Part shown: piece after piece, positions 35,730 through 45,005 of the stretch
Layout: each line of letters begins with the position of its first letter
Numbering within the stretch: position 1 is the first letter of the stretch
Source: BOG-994 sp049514215
GTDB taxonomy: Bacteria; Pseudomonadota; Gammaproteobacteria; Burkholderiales; Burkholderiaceae_D
Assembly (NCBI GenBank): GCA_049514215.1
Contig: JBEKVI010000007.1
Span: 1-64,000, forward strand
Length of the DNA: 64,000 nucleotides
Direction of reading: 5' to 3'
Notes under the pieces: generated by a model
The model's input: only the letters and a program-made list of their open reading frames with translations
What the model was told of the DNA's origin: nothing
Databases searched by the model: none
Position numbers and translations under genes: made by a program

Positions 35730-36719
35730 ATGCGCCCTTTCCGCCACCTTACCCCGACGAGTACTGCCGAGGCGATACAACTGTTGGCTACAGCGCCCGG
35801 CAAGCCGCGGCTACTCGCTGGCGGCACGACTCTCCTCGACCTGATGAAGCTAAACGTCGAACAGCCAGAGCTACTTGTCGACATCACTCGCATTCCTGGA
35901 TTGCGCGAGATACGCATCGATGGCGACGCGCTCGCGTTTGGTGCGCTGGTGCATATGAGCGACGTGGCGGACCACCCGGCTATCAAGCGCGACTATCCCG
36001 TACTCTCAGAGGCGTTGTGGCGCGGAGCATCACAGCAGATCCGCAACATGGCGACTCTGGGAGGGAATCTGCTTCAGCGTACTCGATGCACTTATTTTCG
36101 GGACACGCAATTTTCCTGCAACAAACGGCTTCCCGGAAGCGGTTGCGCCGCGATCGACGGGTCAAATCGCGGCCACGCCTTACTGGGGACGAGCTCCCAA
36201 TGCATCGCCACGTATCCAGGTGACTGGGCAGTCGCGCTAGTTGCGATGGATGCTTCTGTCGAGACTTTGAGTCCTCGCGGCAAAAGGACGATCCCGATCG
36301 CCGAACTGCACCGTCAGCCTGCCGACACACCGCAGATTGACCACGTGCTGGCCGACGACGAAATGATCGTTGGTACACGCGTGCCTGCTTCAGCACTAGG
36401 CAAGGCCTCGACCTACCTCAAAATTCGAGATCGCGAGTCTTACGCTTTCGCGGTGACGTCATCGGCGGTCGCGCTGTCAATGGACGGTGACCGAGTGCGC
36501 GACGCGCGGATCGCGCTTGGCGGCGTAGCAACTGTGCCATGGCGCGCCCGGGACGCAGAACGGAGCCTGATCGGCAAGATATTGGACGAAACTGCTGCGC
36601 GCGAGGCCGGTACCGTTGCCTTTGCCACCGCGCAAACGAGTCCGCAGAACGCGTTCCGTGTGCCGCTCGGCATCAATACCGTGGTGCGCGCACTCATGAT
36701 TGCGAAGGGAAGGGCCTGA
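35730..36719 (+). CDS. Aldehyde/xanthine-oxidase-type FAD subunit
   Basis: This 329-residue subunit is the PaoB/YagS-like FAD-binding component of the complex. The FAD-binding start PGKPRLLAGGTTLLDLMK is near residue 28, IRNMATLGGNLLQRTRC is near residue 108, and the C-terminal CO-dehydrogenase flavoprotein domain begins around residue 205 (TYLKIRDRESYAFAV). A Cys-containing stretch (RTRCTYFRDTQFSCNKRLPG) matches the extra [4Fe-4S] insertion seen in YagS-type subunits. It sits between the iron-sulfur and molybdenum subunits, four bases before the latter. Confidence 0.93.
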   Translation: MRPFRHLTPTSTAEAIQLLATAPGKPRLLAGGTTLLDLMKLNVEQPELLVDITRIPGLREIRIDGDALAFGALVHMSDVADHPAIKRDYPVLSEALWRGASQQIRNMATLGGNLLQRTRCTYFRDTQFSCNKRLPGSGCAAIDGSNRGHALLGTSSQCIATYPGDWAVALVAMDASVETLSPRGKRTIPIAELHRQPADTPQIDHVLADDEMIVGTRVPASALGKASTYLKIRDRESYAFAVTSSAVALSMDGDRVRDARIALGGVATVPWRARDAERSLIGKILDETAAREAGTVAFATAQTSPQNAFRVPLGINTVVRALMIAKGRA

Positions 36720-36722
36720 AGC

Positions 36723-38990
36723 ATGAGCGAAACGGGCATTGGGGCGAATGCGCAGCGGGTCGACGGCCGGGAGAAAGTGATGGGTCGGCCGCTTTATGGA
36801 GCGGACCGGGGACCCACGAACATGGTTTTCGCGACGCCCGTGGCGGCGACAGTCGGCAAGGCCCGGATCGTGGGGATCGATACGACGGCGGCCATGCGCC
36901 TCAAGGGCGTGCTGCTGGTTCTTACCTATCGCAACATGGATCGACTGCATAAGGTCGATTTCTCCTTTGCAGGAGGCCAGGCGACTCAGAGCCATATGCC
37001 GCTGCAGCTGCCGCAGGTCCTCTATCGCGGCGAGTGCATCGCGGTGGCCGTGGCTGAAACACCTGAAGCGGCACAAGAGGCCGCCTCGCTGGTCCGCGTC
37101 ACCTACGAAGCTCTGCCGATTGAGGTTGAGCTCAAGGAAAGCGGCGGCGCCGAAGTAGTTCAGGCGAAGGCGGCGCCCTACTTTCCCGATTTCGTGAAGG
37201 GTAATCCAGAGCCGTTGATTGATGCAGCACCGGTCTCGATAGACGCGACCTACTCCAGTGCGGCTCAGCACCATAACGCAATGGAAATGCTTTCGACCGT
37301 CGCAGAATGGCGCGACGGCAACCTTGTTGTACACGAGGGCACGCAGGCGGCGCAGGCGATGAAGGGCGGTCTCGTCATAGCCCTGGGTCTTCGCGACGAC
37401 CAAGTGCGCGTGATTTCTCCTTATGTCGGCGGCGCTTTTGGACAGCGCGGTGCAATTTCGCCCCATACCATCCTGGCCGCGGTGGCGTCGCTGCGCGTCA
37501 GGCGCCCCGTCAAGCTGACGGTGCCGCGCGCCCAAATCTTCCATGCCACCACCTTCCGGGCCGCCACTCAGCACCGTATCAGGATCGGTGCGGACCGCAA
37601 CGGCGAATTCCTCGGCGGGATGCATCTGGTTCGCTCGCAGACCTCCCGGTTCGACCTGATGCCCTTTACCGGGGAAGAAACGACGGCACGCATCTACGGA
37701 TGGCCTGCCTTCCGTGGGGCGACGACGCTCGTGCAGCTCGATACCCAGACGCCGGGTTTCATGCGCGCGCCGATGGAGATGGCGACCTTTTTTGCGCTCG
37801 AGAGCGCGGTCGATGAATTGGCCGAGAAGCTGGCGATGGACCCCGTTAAGCTTCGCATCCTCAACGATGCCAAGATCGATCCGATCAGCGGGAAGCCGTT
37901 CTCAGGCCGCAATCTCGTCCGATGTCTTGAGCGCGGCGCCGAGCGGTTTGGGTGGAACCAGCGCAAGCGCGCACCTCGTTCGATGAAGCTGGACGATGGC
38001 ACTTTGGTCGGATGGGGCGTTGCGGCCGGAGCCTACCCGGCGTATATCACGCCGGCAATTGCCCGCATCCGCCTGCACGCCGATGGGAAAGCCGATCTGT
38101 CCGTCGGAGCCCATGAAATGGGGCAAGGCATCCGCAGTGCAATAGCCGCTGTTGCCGAGGAAGAGCTTGGTGTGCCTGCGAGTCAGATCACGATTCTCAT
38201 AGGCGACACTAGCGTGCCGCCTCAGCACGTAACCTCCGGCTCGACCGGTGCAGCAACAATTTCGATCCCGATTTCAAAAGCCTCGGCGAATTTGCGGGGC
38301 GCGCTCGCGGCGCTGGCGGCGAAGGCCGGAAGCCCCACATTCGCAGGCGTCGATCCGTCCTCGACGCGTTTGCGCGACGGCCGTCTGATTTTACCAAGTG
38401 GTGAAAGCAAGGGCGTCGCTCAGATCCTCGCGGATGCCGGAGTCGAATACGTCGATGATGAAGCACGCGGCACTGGACCCGGTATGCCTGCGGATGCATA
38501 CGCGCAGGCCGCTCTCGGCAAAGTTGCCTTTCTCGGCCCGGAATTCCCGGACTATGTGAGCTTTTCCTATATCGCCCATTTTGTGGAGGTGCAAATTGAT
38601 CCGCTCGTGCCGCGACCTCGGGTCACGCGGATGCTCTCCGTCGCCGATTGCGGCCGCGTGTTGAGCCGGCGAACCGCGGAAAGCCAGATGCTGGGCGGGC
38701 TGGTCTGGGGCATCGGAGCAGCCTTGAGTGAAGCGAGCCAGGTTGATTCGCGCTTCGGCGGGTTCCTGAACAACAATATCGCCGAGTATCAAATTGCAGT
38801 GAATGCCGATGTGCGGCAATTGGAAGTCGAACTGCTTGATATGCCGGATCTGGTTTTCAGTGCGGTTGGCGCGAAAGGTGTTGGCGAAGTGGCATGCGTA
38901 GGTGCCGCGGGTGCGATCGCGAATGCGGTGTATCACGCTACAGGCAAGCGGATTCGTCATTTGCCCATTCGTATCGAAGATATCGCGTGA
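36723..38990 (+). CDS. Aldehyde/xanthine-oxidase-type molybdopterin subunit
   Basis: This 755-residue catalytic subunit resembles PaoC/YagR. It binds molybdopterin and oxidises aldehydes or N-heterocycles using water. Visible features are GREKVMGRPLYGADRGP at the start, PYVGGAFGQRG near residue 235, FMRAPMEMATFFALES for the substrate-site segment, HEMGQGIRSAIAAVAEEELG around residue 462, and KGVGEVACVGAAGAIANAV, containing the catalytic Glu of the family. The four-base gap from the FAD subunit indicates coupling. A cytochrome subunit is not present in this operon. The substrate is unknown; aldehyde is most likely by similarity. Confidence 0.93.
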   Translation: MSETGIGANAQRVDGREKVMGRPLYGADRGPTNMVFATPVAATVGKARIVGIDTTAAMRLKGVLLVLTYRNMDRLHKVDFSFAGGQATQSHMPLQLPQVLYRGECIAVAVAETPEAAQEAASLVRVTYEALPIEVELKESGGAEVVQAKAAPYFPDFVKGNPEPLIDAAPVSIDATYSSAAQHHNAMEMLSTVAEWRDGNLVVHEGTQAAQAMKGGLVIALGLRDDQVRVISPYVGGAFGQRGAISPHTILAAVASLRVRRPVKLTVPRAQIFHATTFRAATQHRIRIGADRNGEFLGGMHLVRSQTSRFDLMPFTGEETTARIYGWPAFRGATTLVQLDTQTPGFMRAPMEMATFFALESAVDELAEKLAMDPVKLRILNDAKIDPISGKPFSGRNLVRCLERGAERFGWNQRKRAPRSMKLDDGTLVGWGVAAGAYPAYITPAIARIRLHADGKADLSVGAHEMGQGIRSAIAAVAEEELGVPASQITILIGDTSVPPQHVTSGSTGAATISIPISKASANLRGALAALAAKAGSPTFAGVDPSSTRLRDGRLILPSGESKGVAQILADAGVEYVDDEARGTGPGMPADAYAQAALGKVAFLGPEFPDYVSFSYIAHFVEVQIDPLVPRPRVTRMLSVADCGRVLSRRTAESQMLGGLVWGIGAALSEASQVDSRFGGFLNNNIAEYQIAVNADVRQLEVELLDMPDLVFSAVGAKGVGEVACVGAAGAIANAVYHATGKRIRHLPIRIEDIA

Positions 38991-38991
38991 G

Positions 38992-39415
38992 TCAGTTCGC
39001 GCCGAGAAGCTGTGCATCGGTAGCTACGAATGCGGCTTTGAGGTGGTCCAATTGGGTCGCGAACTCGCGGGCAATGTCTGACGAGCGGCAACCTTGTCCC
39101 ACCAATTGATTTACCTGATCGTAGCGGCGCCATCCATCGAGTGGGACACCGACCAGGTCATAGAAATTCATATGACCGCACGGCCCAACCGCTGAGGGGC
39201 ACCATTGAGCTCCGCCCCTCGACGTCGCTCGCGATGACGTAGGTAATCGGTGCGCCCTGGAGTCTCCTGGCGCTCTCCCGATAGAACTCAATCGCCTCAG
39301 GCGTCATCGGAAGGCTCCCTTTAAAGGTCACGATCGCTGCGTATGGATCAGCACCAGTGCTGGTGCATCCTTTCCAGAAACTCAACCGAGATAGGGAAGC
39401 CCGACGCTGAGCCAA
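38992..39415 (-). pseudogene. Possible frameshifted small gene
   Basis: Two minus-strand frames look like halves of one protein. The first (from 39415) contains AAIVTFKGSLPMTPEAIEFY and LQGAPITYVIASDVEGRSSM; the second, shifted frame continues as MNFYDLVGVPLDGWRRYDQV and ends FVATDAQLLGAN. A frameshift near 39180-39210 would join them. I recognise no family. The stop is immediately after the molybdopterin subunit stop, on the opposite strand. It may equally be two chance frames. Confidence 0.3.
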
Positions 39416-40045
39416 TCACGCCATCAATTCGGCAGCGGGGACAGAGCGCCGTACGCTCCATTTTTACCCCAAAGCCCTCGCTGTCATCATCTAGCCAATA
39501 CTCGATCTCAGCCGGGGCAAAAATCGCCAGTCAAAAAAAGCACCCGCATGTGGAGGACGCGCGGATCTCTTTCTCATGAAATGTGCAGTGCCGATGGGCG
39601 GCAACCACGTCGGACGGAGCTTGAGTCACGCTCCCAGAGCAGGACAGGGTCTCGTCGAGGATTGGGCGGGAGCGCCTCAGAAGTATGTTCGGCTACACGC
39701 ACGGAGCAATCATGTTCAAACGTGGACGTTTGCAGACATCAGAGTCCGTTGCAGAGCCGCCGTTCCGAATGCCGGGTAGGATATTTGCATCTCCGTGAGA
39801 AATTTGTCGGAGGTCATTCGCAGCAGTGATGCCTAAATCCTTGATTCGCTGTGCCCGCCATTGCGGATTGAATGAGAACCTACATTAGTCACGGCGCCGA
39901 AGACGACGCCTGCAGGATCTTGGGGTGCTGCGTGGAGCCGCGGGGATTCGCCGTGTTTGGAGCGCTAAAGTCACCTCAAGGTGTCCGCGCTCTCGCCCAA
40001 GTAGAGCCGTGCGACAAATGCGGTAGCCGGCACTGCAACTGAGCG
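39416..40045. other. Gene-free stretch carrying the right inverted repeat
   Basis: No supported gene lies here. The stretch contains the right-hand 15-bp inverted repeat at 39871-39885, next to the LysR gene at 40046. Short frames at 39548-39829 have no recognisable content. Confidence 0.5.
39871..39885. repeat. 15-bp inverted repeat, right copy (pairs with 15457-15471)
   Basis: AATGAGAACCTACAT is the exact reverse complement of the left copy after gyrB. In the 25-base extended comparison (TTGC(A/G)G(G/A)TT then the core) 22 positions agree. It ends the accessory block that contains several broken genes. Confidence 0.6.
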
Positions 40046-40954
40046 CTAATCGGACGGTGAATTGCCCCTGACAAATTCGACGAAGGCACGCAGAGGCGCA
40101 GGCAGGAGACGGCGCCCTGGATAATAGAGAAAAGGGCCGGAGAAGCTTTTCCACCACGGTTCAAGGACAGGTTCCAGTCGGCCGCTGTCGAGATATGGCC
40201 GTAACCAGTCCTCAAACAGGCAAACGATTCCGGTACCGCTAAGAGCTGCCTCAACAGCCAGGTCTGTAGCGGCACCGACCTGCACGATCAACGGTCCGCT
40301 CGGTTCGACCGTCAACGTATCACCGTCACGTTCGAACTCCCACGAGGTCATCGCACCACTCGCAAACCGGCCGCGCAGGCATGCGTGATCCAGGAGGTCA
40401 GCAGGATGGTGGGGACGTCCATGGCGGTCGAGGTACTCCGGTGAGGCGGCAGTGGCAAAGCGTTGCACCCGTGGACCGATCGGCACGGCGATCATGTCCT
40501 GTTCGAGCCGCTCGCTGTATCGGATCCCAGCGTCGCAACCGGCGGCCAATACATCGACGAAGCTGTCGTCTGCGAAGATCTCGAGTCGTATGTCTGGGTA
40601 GGCGCTCAGGAAGGGAGTCACAATGGCAGGCAGCACGAGGCGCGCAGCGCTCACCGGCACGTTCAAACGCAGCGTACCTGCGGGCCGCTCGCGAAAACCG
40701 TTGACGACGTCAAGCGCCGACTCGACTTCGCTAAGCGCCGGCCCGAGCCGCTCCAGCAAGCGGTGACCTGCCTCGGTCGGCACCACGCTGCGCGTGGTGC
40801 GGTTCAGTAGCCGTACCCCGAGCTGCCGCTCAAGACGTCGCACGGCTTCGCTTAGGCCCGAGGGGCTCCCTCTGGATGCGCGTGCACCCTCCCGGAAACC
40901 TTTGGCCCGGGCCACCGCGAGAAACGCATTCAGGTCGTTGAGATCAATGTCCAC
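40046..40954 (-). CDS. LysR-family transcriptional regulator
   Basis: The 302-residue protein has an N-terminal winged helix (DLNAFLAVARAKGFREGARA, residues 7-26, then SGLSEAVRRLERQLG) and a LysR effector-binding domain. It begins with GTG. The divergent neighbour is an aldo/keto reductase 98 bases away, the usual target arrangement for this family. The intergenic region includes GATTAATC, a short palindrome that could be part of the binding site. Inducer unknown. Confidence 0.92.
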   Translation of the reverse strand: MDIDLNDLNAFLAVARAKGFREGARASRGSPSGLSEAVRRLERQLGVRLLNRTTRSVVPTEAGHRLLERLGPALSEVESALDVVNGFRERPAGTLRLNVPVSAARLVLPAIVTPFLSAYPDIRLEIFADDSFVDVLAAGCDAGIRYSERLEQDMIAVPIGPRVQRFATAASPEYLDRHGRPHHPADLLDHACLRGRFASGAMTSWEFERDGDTLTVEPSGPLIVQVGAATDLAVEAALSGTGIVCLFEDWLRPYLDSGRLEPVLEPWWKSFSGPFLYYPGRRLLPAPLRAFVEFVRGNSPSD

Positions 40955-41052
40955 CGTTCGCAGTTTCGCACAGCCCGTGCAGATTGTACGGATTGTTTGA
41001 TTAATCGTCCCCGACTACGATGAAATCACGACCCAACCTTCGGAGAAGCAAC

Positions 41053-41919
41053 ATGTCCAGCAAATACGAAACAGAAACGTTCCACCTTGGCGGCAAGACG
41101 GTCCGCCGACTAGGCTACGGCGCGATGCAACTCGCGGGGCCGGGCGTTTTCGGGCCCCCCAAAGACGTGGAGGCCGCCTTGGCCGTTCTGCGCGAGACCG
41201 TCGCAAGCGGGGTAGACCACATTGACACGTCCGACTTCTATGGTCCGCACATCACCAATCAGATCATTCGACAGGCTTTGTATCCGTACGCGCAGGACCT
41301 TACGATTGTCACCAAGGTCGGTGCGCGCCGCGGCCCGGACGGATCATGGATACCCGCGTTCTCACCGCAGGAACTGACGCAGGCCGTTCACGACAATCTG
41401 CGCAATCTCGGAGTCGACGTCCTGGACGTCGTCAACCTGCGCAGCATGTTCGATACGCACCATCCTGCCGAAGGATCGATCGAAGCCCCACTCACCGCAC
41501 TTGCGCAGTTGCAGCAACGCGGCCTGATTCGCCATCTGGGCTTAAGTAACGTCACGGCCACGCAGATTTCCGAGGGTCGACGCATAGCCGAGATCGTCTG
41601 CGTTCAAAACCACTACAACCTGGTCCATCGCGCCGACGACCATCTAGTCGAAGACCTGGGCCGACAAGGGATTGCTTATGTGCCCTTTTTCCCCCTCGGG
41701 GGATTCACTCCACTGCAGTCTTCCGCCCTGACTGAGGTGGCTCATGAATTGGGTGCCACGCCGATGCAGGTCGCGCTCGCGTGGCTCCTACACCGGGCGC
41801 CTAACATTCTGCTGATCCCGGGCACTTCGTCGCTGACTCATATGCGCGAGAATCTGGACGCGGACAAGCTCGTTCTTTCGCCGCAAGCGATGGAGAAGCT
41901 TGACCGAATCGCTGCCTAA
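41053..41919 (+). CDS. Aldo/keto reductase
   Basis: This 288-residue cytoplasmic protein is an NADPH-dependent aldo/keto reductase, related to the YdbC-like group. It opens with VRRLGYGAMQLAGPGVFGPP. The catalytic tetrad is seen as Asp and Tyr in HIDTSDFYGP, Lys in TIVTKVGARRG, and an Asn rather than His in DVVNLR. The ATG at 41053 is preceded by GGAGAAGCAAC and is preferred to an earlier in-frame start at 41020. It is divergent from the LysR gene, probably its regulator. Confidence 0.9.
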   Translation: MSSKYETETFHLGGKTVRRLGYGAMQLAGPGVFGPPKDVEAALAVLRETVASGVDHIDTSDFYGPHITNQIIRQALYPYAQDLTIVTKVGARRGPDGSWIPAFSPQELTQAVHDNLRNLGVDVLDVVNLRSMFDTHHPAEGSIEAPLTALAQLQQRGLIRHLGLSNVTATQISEGRRIAEIVCVQNHYNLVHRADDHLVEDLGRQGIAYVPFFPLGGFTPLQSSALTEVAHELGATPMQVALAWLLHRAPNILLIPGTSSLTHMRENLDADKLVLSPQAMEKLDRIAA

Positions 41920-42134
41920 ATTTCATCTCTGCGGGCTTGATTGTGTCTGCACCACGATCACAGGGTTACGCCGTTCAAGGCCAGGAGGCCGGCCTCGGGC
42001 GATCGACTAGTTCGCCTTTTTCGTGCGTGAATTAATGAGCGGTACGCATCAATGCAACGCTCACTCTTTCGTGATTTCGTCCATCCTGGCGCGAGACCGT
42101 GTATTTAGTCTCCCCATGAATCGGTGGTAGTGCC

Positions 42135-42596
42135 TCAGGATTCAAGCAGAGCCAATGCCATGGCACGCACCGCCACCACATATCCGTTGATACCCAATCC
42201 GCAGATGACCCCCGTTGCGGCAGTCGAGATCAACGAGTGGCGGTAGATCTCGTCGCGCCTATGAATGTTGGTGATGTGCAATTCAATGACCGGCCTTCGT
42301 ATCAATTTGACTGCGTCAAGCACCGGAATCGAATGGAACGAAAATCCCGCCGGATTGATAATCACCGCCGCCTCGCATTCATAAGCCTCATGAAGCCACT
42401 CGATCAGGGTGGCCTCGCTGTTTGTCTGACGGAAATCACAAAGCAGTCCAAGCTCGTCTGCGACATTTTTGACCTGTCGCTCGACCTCCGAAAGCGTGAC
42501 ATTTCCGTAGAGCTCAGGCTCCCTCTTGCCCAGCATGTTGAGATTGGAACCATTAAGCACGAACACGAGTGGAGTCATGGGATGATCTTTTTTCAA
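42135..42596 (-). CDS. aroQ: Type II 3-dehydroquinate dehydratase-like protein
   Basis: This protein of about 147-153 residues belongs to the AroQ (type II dehydroquinase) family, which interconverts 3-dehydroquinate and 3-dehydroshikimate. FVLNGSNLNMLGKREPELYG holds the catalytic Arg and Tyr, and VIELHITNIHRRDEI the distal His/Arg. The loop usually written NPGAYTHTS reads NPAGFSFHS, so the central His seems shifted by one position, as in a known paralogous subgroup. The start is either TTG 42596 or ATG 42578; neither has a strong ribosome site. It is 50 bases downstream of a transporter gene; a catabolic quinate/shikimate role is likely. Confidence 0.88.
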   Translation of the reverse strand: MKKDHPMTPLVFVLNGSNLNMLGKREPELYGNVTLSEVERQVKNVADELGLLCDFRQTNSEATLIEWLHEAYECEAAVIINPAGFSFHSIPVLDAVKLIRRPVIELHITNIHRRDEIYRHSLISTAATGVICGLGINGYVVAVRAMALALLES

Positions 42597-42645
42597 GCGA
42601 AGAAGAATTCACACGATTCGCCCGGAAGGGTAGGATCGGTAGCGC

Positions 42646-43974
42646 CTACGTCGCCGTCACTTCGGCGATCGAATCGGAACGATTCATATCGACACCGAGG
42701 GTTTCCGGTGCCGTCAGAATCGCCACAAGAGAAATAACGTTGAACACAACGCAGACAGCGACGACCCCCCAAGGCGAACCGTTGCACAAGGCGAACAGCC
42801 ATACCGCAACGACAGGCATGGGACCCCCGGCGATGAGATTCGCCCCAGAATAGGCTAAGGCTGATCCAGAATAACGCACGTTGGTCGGGAATGCTTCAGC
42901 AAACGCGACGGGCTGGATACCGCTTTGGAACTGCGTAAAACCGAGAAAAAACCCCATGCCGCATAACATGGCTGTGAAATTTCGCGTGTCGAGGATGGAG
43001 AAGTAGAGAAAGAGCATGGCCAGCGTCGCAATCGAACCCACGGCGAGCGCTTTTCTGCGCCCGATGCGATCGCTCAGCACGCCGCCTGCCAACGCGCCAG
43101 CGATCGCACAGACATTGGCTCCCATGAGAAGGAGAAACCCGTCCTGCTTGGGTAGTCCGAGGGTCTTTGTGACATAGCTCAGCGAAAAGACCACGATGAG
43201 GTAAAAGATTGCCGCGGGGCCGCAGAAAAACAGCGTCCAGCGCAGGATCGTCCTCCAATGAAGCTTAAAGGCGTCCCGAATGGGATTACCTTGCCGGACC
43301 ACCTCGGTTTTGCGCAGTGCGACGAAGGCCGGGGTTTCGCTCACGCGTAGGCGGATGTACACCCCCACGACGACGAGTATCGCGCTCGCCAGCAAAGGAA
43401 TTCGCCACCCATAGGAGTCGAAAGACTCGGTCGTCATCGAGGCGGAAAGGAAAAGGAGCATTCCGTTTGCCATGATTTGACTCAGTGGCGAGCAGATCCC
43501 CAGAACACCCGACGCGCGCCCCCGGTGACCGGAGTCAGCGTGTTCGATGGCCATCAATTGGGCGCCGGTGGATTCGCCACCAAGGGCGAAGCCTTGAGTG
43601 ATTCGTAGAGTGACGAGTAGAGCGGGTGCCCAGACGCCGATCATCGCGTAGCTCGGTAACAGCCCCATCAAAAACGAGCTCAGCCCCATCAACACAACCG
43701 TTGCAAGCATGAGATTTCGACGGCCGAGCTTGTCACCCAGTTGTCCGCAGATGATGGCCCCAAGCGGTCGTGCTGCAAGCCCAACCCCAAAAGTCGCCAG
43801 GGAAGCGAGGAGTCCAGCCGTGGGCTCCATTGCCGGAAAGAAGAGCTTGGGAAAGACGGTTGCGGCCAACGCGCCGTAGAGCGTGAAGTCGAACCACTCC
43901 AATGCGGTGCCGACCGCGGCGGCGACAAGCGCCTTGCCTTGAGAGTGTCCGCCAGCAATTGCTTGTGAATCCAC
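42646..43974 (-). CDS. Metabolite:H+ symporter family MFS transporter
   Basis: The 442-residue protein has 12 predicted membrane helices and MHS-family motifs: VGTALEWFDFTLYGALAATV in helix 1, ICGQLGDKLGRRNLML in loop 2-3, and the GFALGGESTGAQLMAIEHA stretch. The family includes shikimate, citrate and dicarboxylate importers. The GTG at 43974, with GGGAGA nearby, begins VDSQAIAGGHSQGKALVAAA and is the sensible start; the longer frame to 44271 would overlap the divergent IclR gene. The downstream aroQ suggests shikimate or quinate as substrate (inference). Confidence 0.88.
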   Translation of the reverse strand: MDSQAIAGGHSQGKALVAAAVGTALEWFDFTLYGALAATVFPKLFFPAMEPTAGLLASLATFGVGLAARPLGAIICGQLGDKLGRRNLMLATVVLMGLSSFLMGLLPSYAMIGVWAPALLVTLRITQGFALGGESTGAQLMAIEHADSGHRGRASGVLGICSPLSQIMANGMLLFLSASMTTESFDSYGWRIPLLASAILVVVGVYIRLRVSETPAFVALRKTEVVRQGNPIRDAFKLHWRTILRWTLFFCGPAAIFYLIVVFSLSYVTKTLGLPKQDGFLLLMGANVCAIAGALAGGVLSDRIGRRKALAVGSIATLAMLFLYFSILDTRNFTAMLCGMGFFLGFTQFQSGIQPVAFAEAFPTNVRYSGSALAYSGANLIAGGPMPVVAVWLFALCNGSPWGVVAVCVVFNVISLVAILTAPETLGVDMNRSDSIAEVTAT

Positions 43975-44088
43975 CTTGTCTCCCGATTGTTTTCTGCGTT
44001 GGGCAGCGTTTTTTTGAGGGTGGAAGTTTTGGGATCCCTCCCAGGACGCATCCCTCGTAGAAAGGCTAACATCGGTTTCTGGTATAGC

Positions 44089-44103
44089 ATTCCAGGTTGG
44101 AAT
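44089..44103. promoter_or_regulatory. Palindromic operator candidate between transporter and IclR gene
   Basis: ATTCCA-GGT-TGGAAT is a perfect inverted repeat with 6-bp arms. It lies 115 bases upstream of the transporter start and 52 bases upstream of the preferred IclR start, in the divergent intergenic region. An IclR dimer binding here could control both directions. Confidence 0.5.
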
Positions 44104-44154
44104 TCCCGATTTTTGCGCGGGCGACCGCAGGCTTCGCAGACGGAGGGACAGCAC

Positions 44155-44937
44155 TTGCCCAGCGTGACCGAGAGAACGCTCGCTCTTTTGGAACACCTTG
44201 CAACCCAGGTGGAGGGAGTTCCACTGGCGCGGATCGCCGATGAGCTCGACATCCCCCGCAGTGCCTGCCATCGATTGCTGGTCGACTTAAAGCGCTGCGG
44301 CTATGTACGACAGTTAAGGGACCACGGGGACTACGTGCTGACCACGAAGTTAACGGGTTTGGGTCTTGGCTTTCTTGCGGCCTCTGGAGTCGTGGATATC
44401 GCCCAAACCATCCTGGACCGCCTTGCCCGAGCGTCAGGAGAACTGGTCCGTCTGGCGATTGTGGACGGTGATCGGCTGACCTGGGTGGCCAAGGCGCAAG
44501 GTGCCACCAAGGGACTTCGGTACGACCCCGACATGGGCATGGACGCGACGTTGTCCTGTAGCGCAACCGGGCACGCTTGGATGATGACGATGAGCGACGA
44601 GCGGGCTTTGGAGCTCGTTTCCCGTCAGGGATTCGCGCAACCGAAGCATTTCGGGCCCAAGGCGCCCACGACAATCAGAGCGTTGCTGACTTTCATCCAT
44701 GCCGCGCGGACCAGAGGTTTCGCAATGATTAATGGGGTCTTTGCACCAGGAATGACCGCGATGGCGGCACCGGTTCGCCATCGCGATCTCCCGACCATTG
44801 GCGTGATCAGCATTGCGGGACCGGCCGTCCGTCTCGATGAGAGCCGCATGGCCGCGTTGGGCCCGTCGCTTCTCGCGGCGGCCGCCGAGTTAAGTGCGGC
44901 CCGCCATGCCTCCCCATTGTTTGCGCGTGCGTCTTAG
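44155..44937 (+). CDS. IclR-family transcriptional regulator
   Basis: The 260-residue protein has the IclR winged helix (VTERTLALLEHLATQVEGVP, then ARIADELDIPRSACHRLLVDL) and an effector-binding GAF-like domain (SCSATGHAWMMTMSDERALE, then RGFAMINGVFAPGMTAMAAP). The TTG at 44155 has GGAGGGA eight bases upstream and gives the standard length; the in-frame extension to 43987 would overlap the transporter promoter region. It is divergent from the transporter-aroQ pair and is probably its regulator. The inducer may be a shikimate-pathway compound (inference). Confidence 0.9.
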   Translation: MPSVTERTLALLEHLATQVEGVPLARIADELDIPRSACHRLLVDLKRCGYVRQLRDHGDYVLTTKLTGLGLGFLAASGVVDIAQTILDRLARASGELVRLAIVDGDRLTWVAKAQGATKGLRYDPDMGMDATLSCSATGHAWMMTMSDERALELVSRQGFAQPKHFGPKAPTTIRALLTFIHAARTRGFAMINGVFAPGMTAMAAPVRHRDLPTIGVISIAGPAVRLDESRMAALGPSLLAAAAELSAARHASPLFARAS

Positions 44938-45005
44938 CAACACTGGTGGAAACGGCGCCTCGCCTGGGTCTGCGAGGGCTTTGTGCCAAAGTCGAGCACC
45001 TCTTC

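Noticed and set aside
36477..37625. 382-codon minus-strand frame opposite the FAD and molybdopterin subunit genes
   Set aside because: Antisense shadow of two clear family members; composition is low in hydrophobic pattern and no ribosome site is evident.
42646..44271. Long N-terminal extension of the MHS transporter
   Set aside because: The extra 99 codons overlap the divergent IclR gene and its operator and precede the normal first helix; the GTG at 43974 has a ribosome site.
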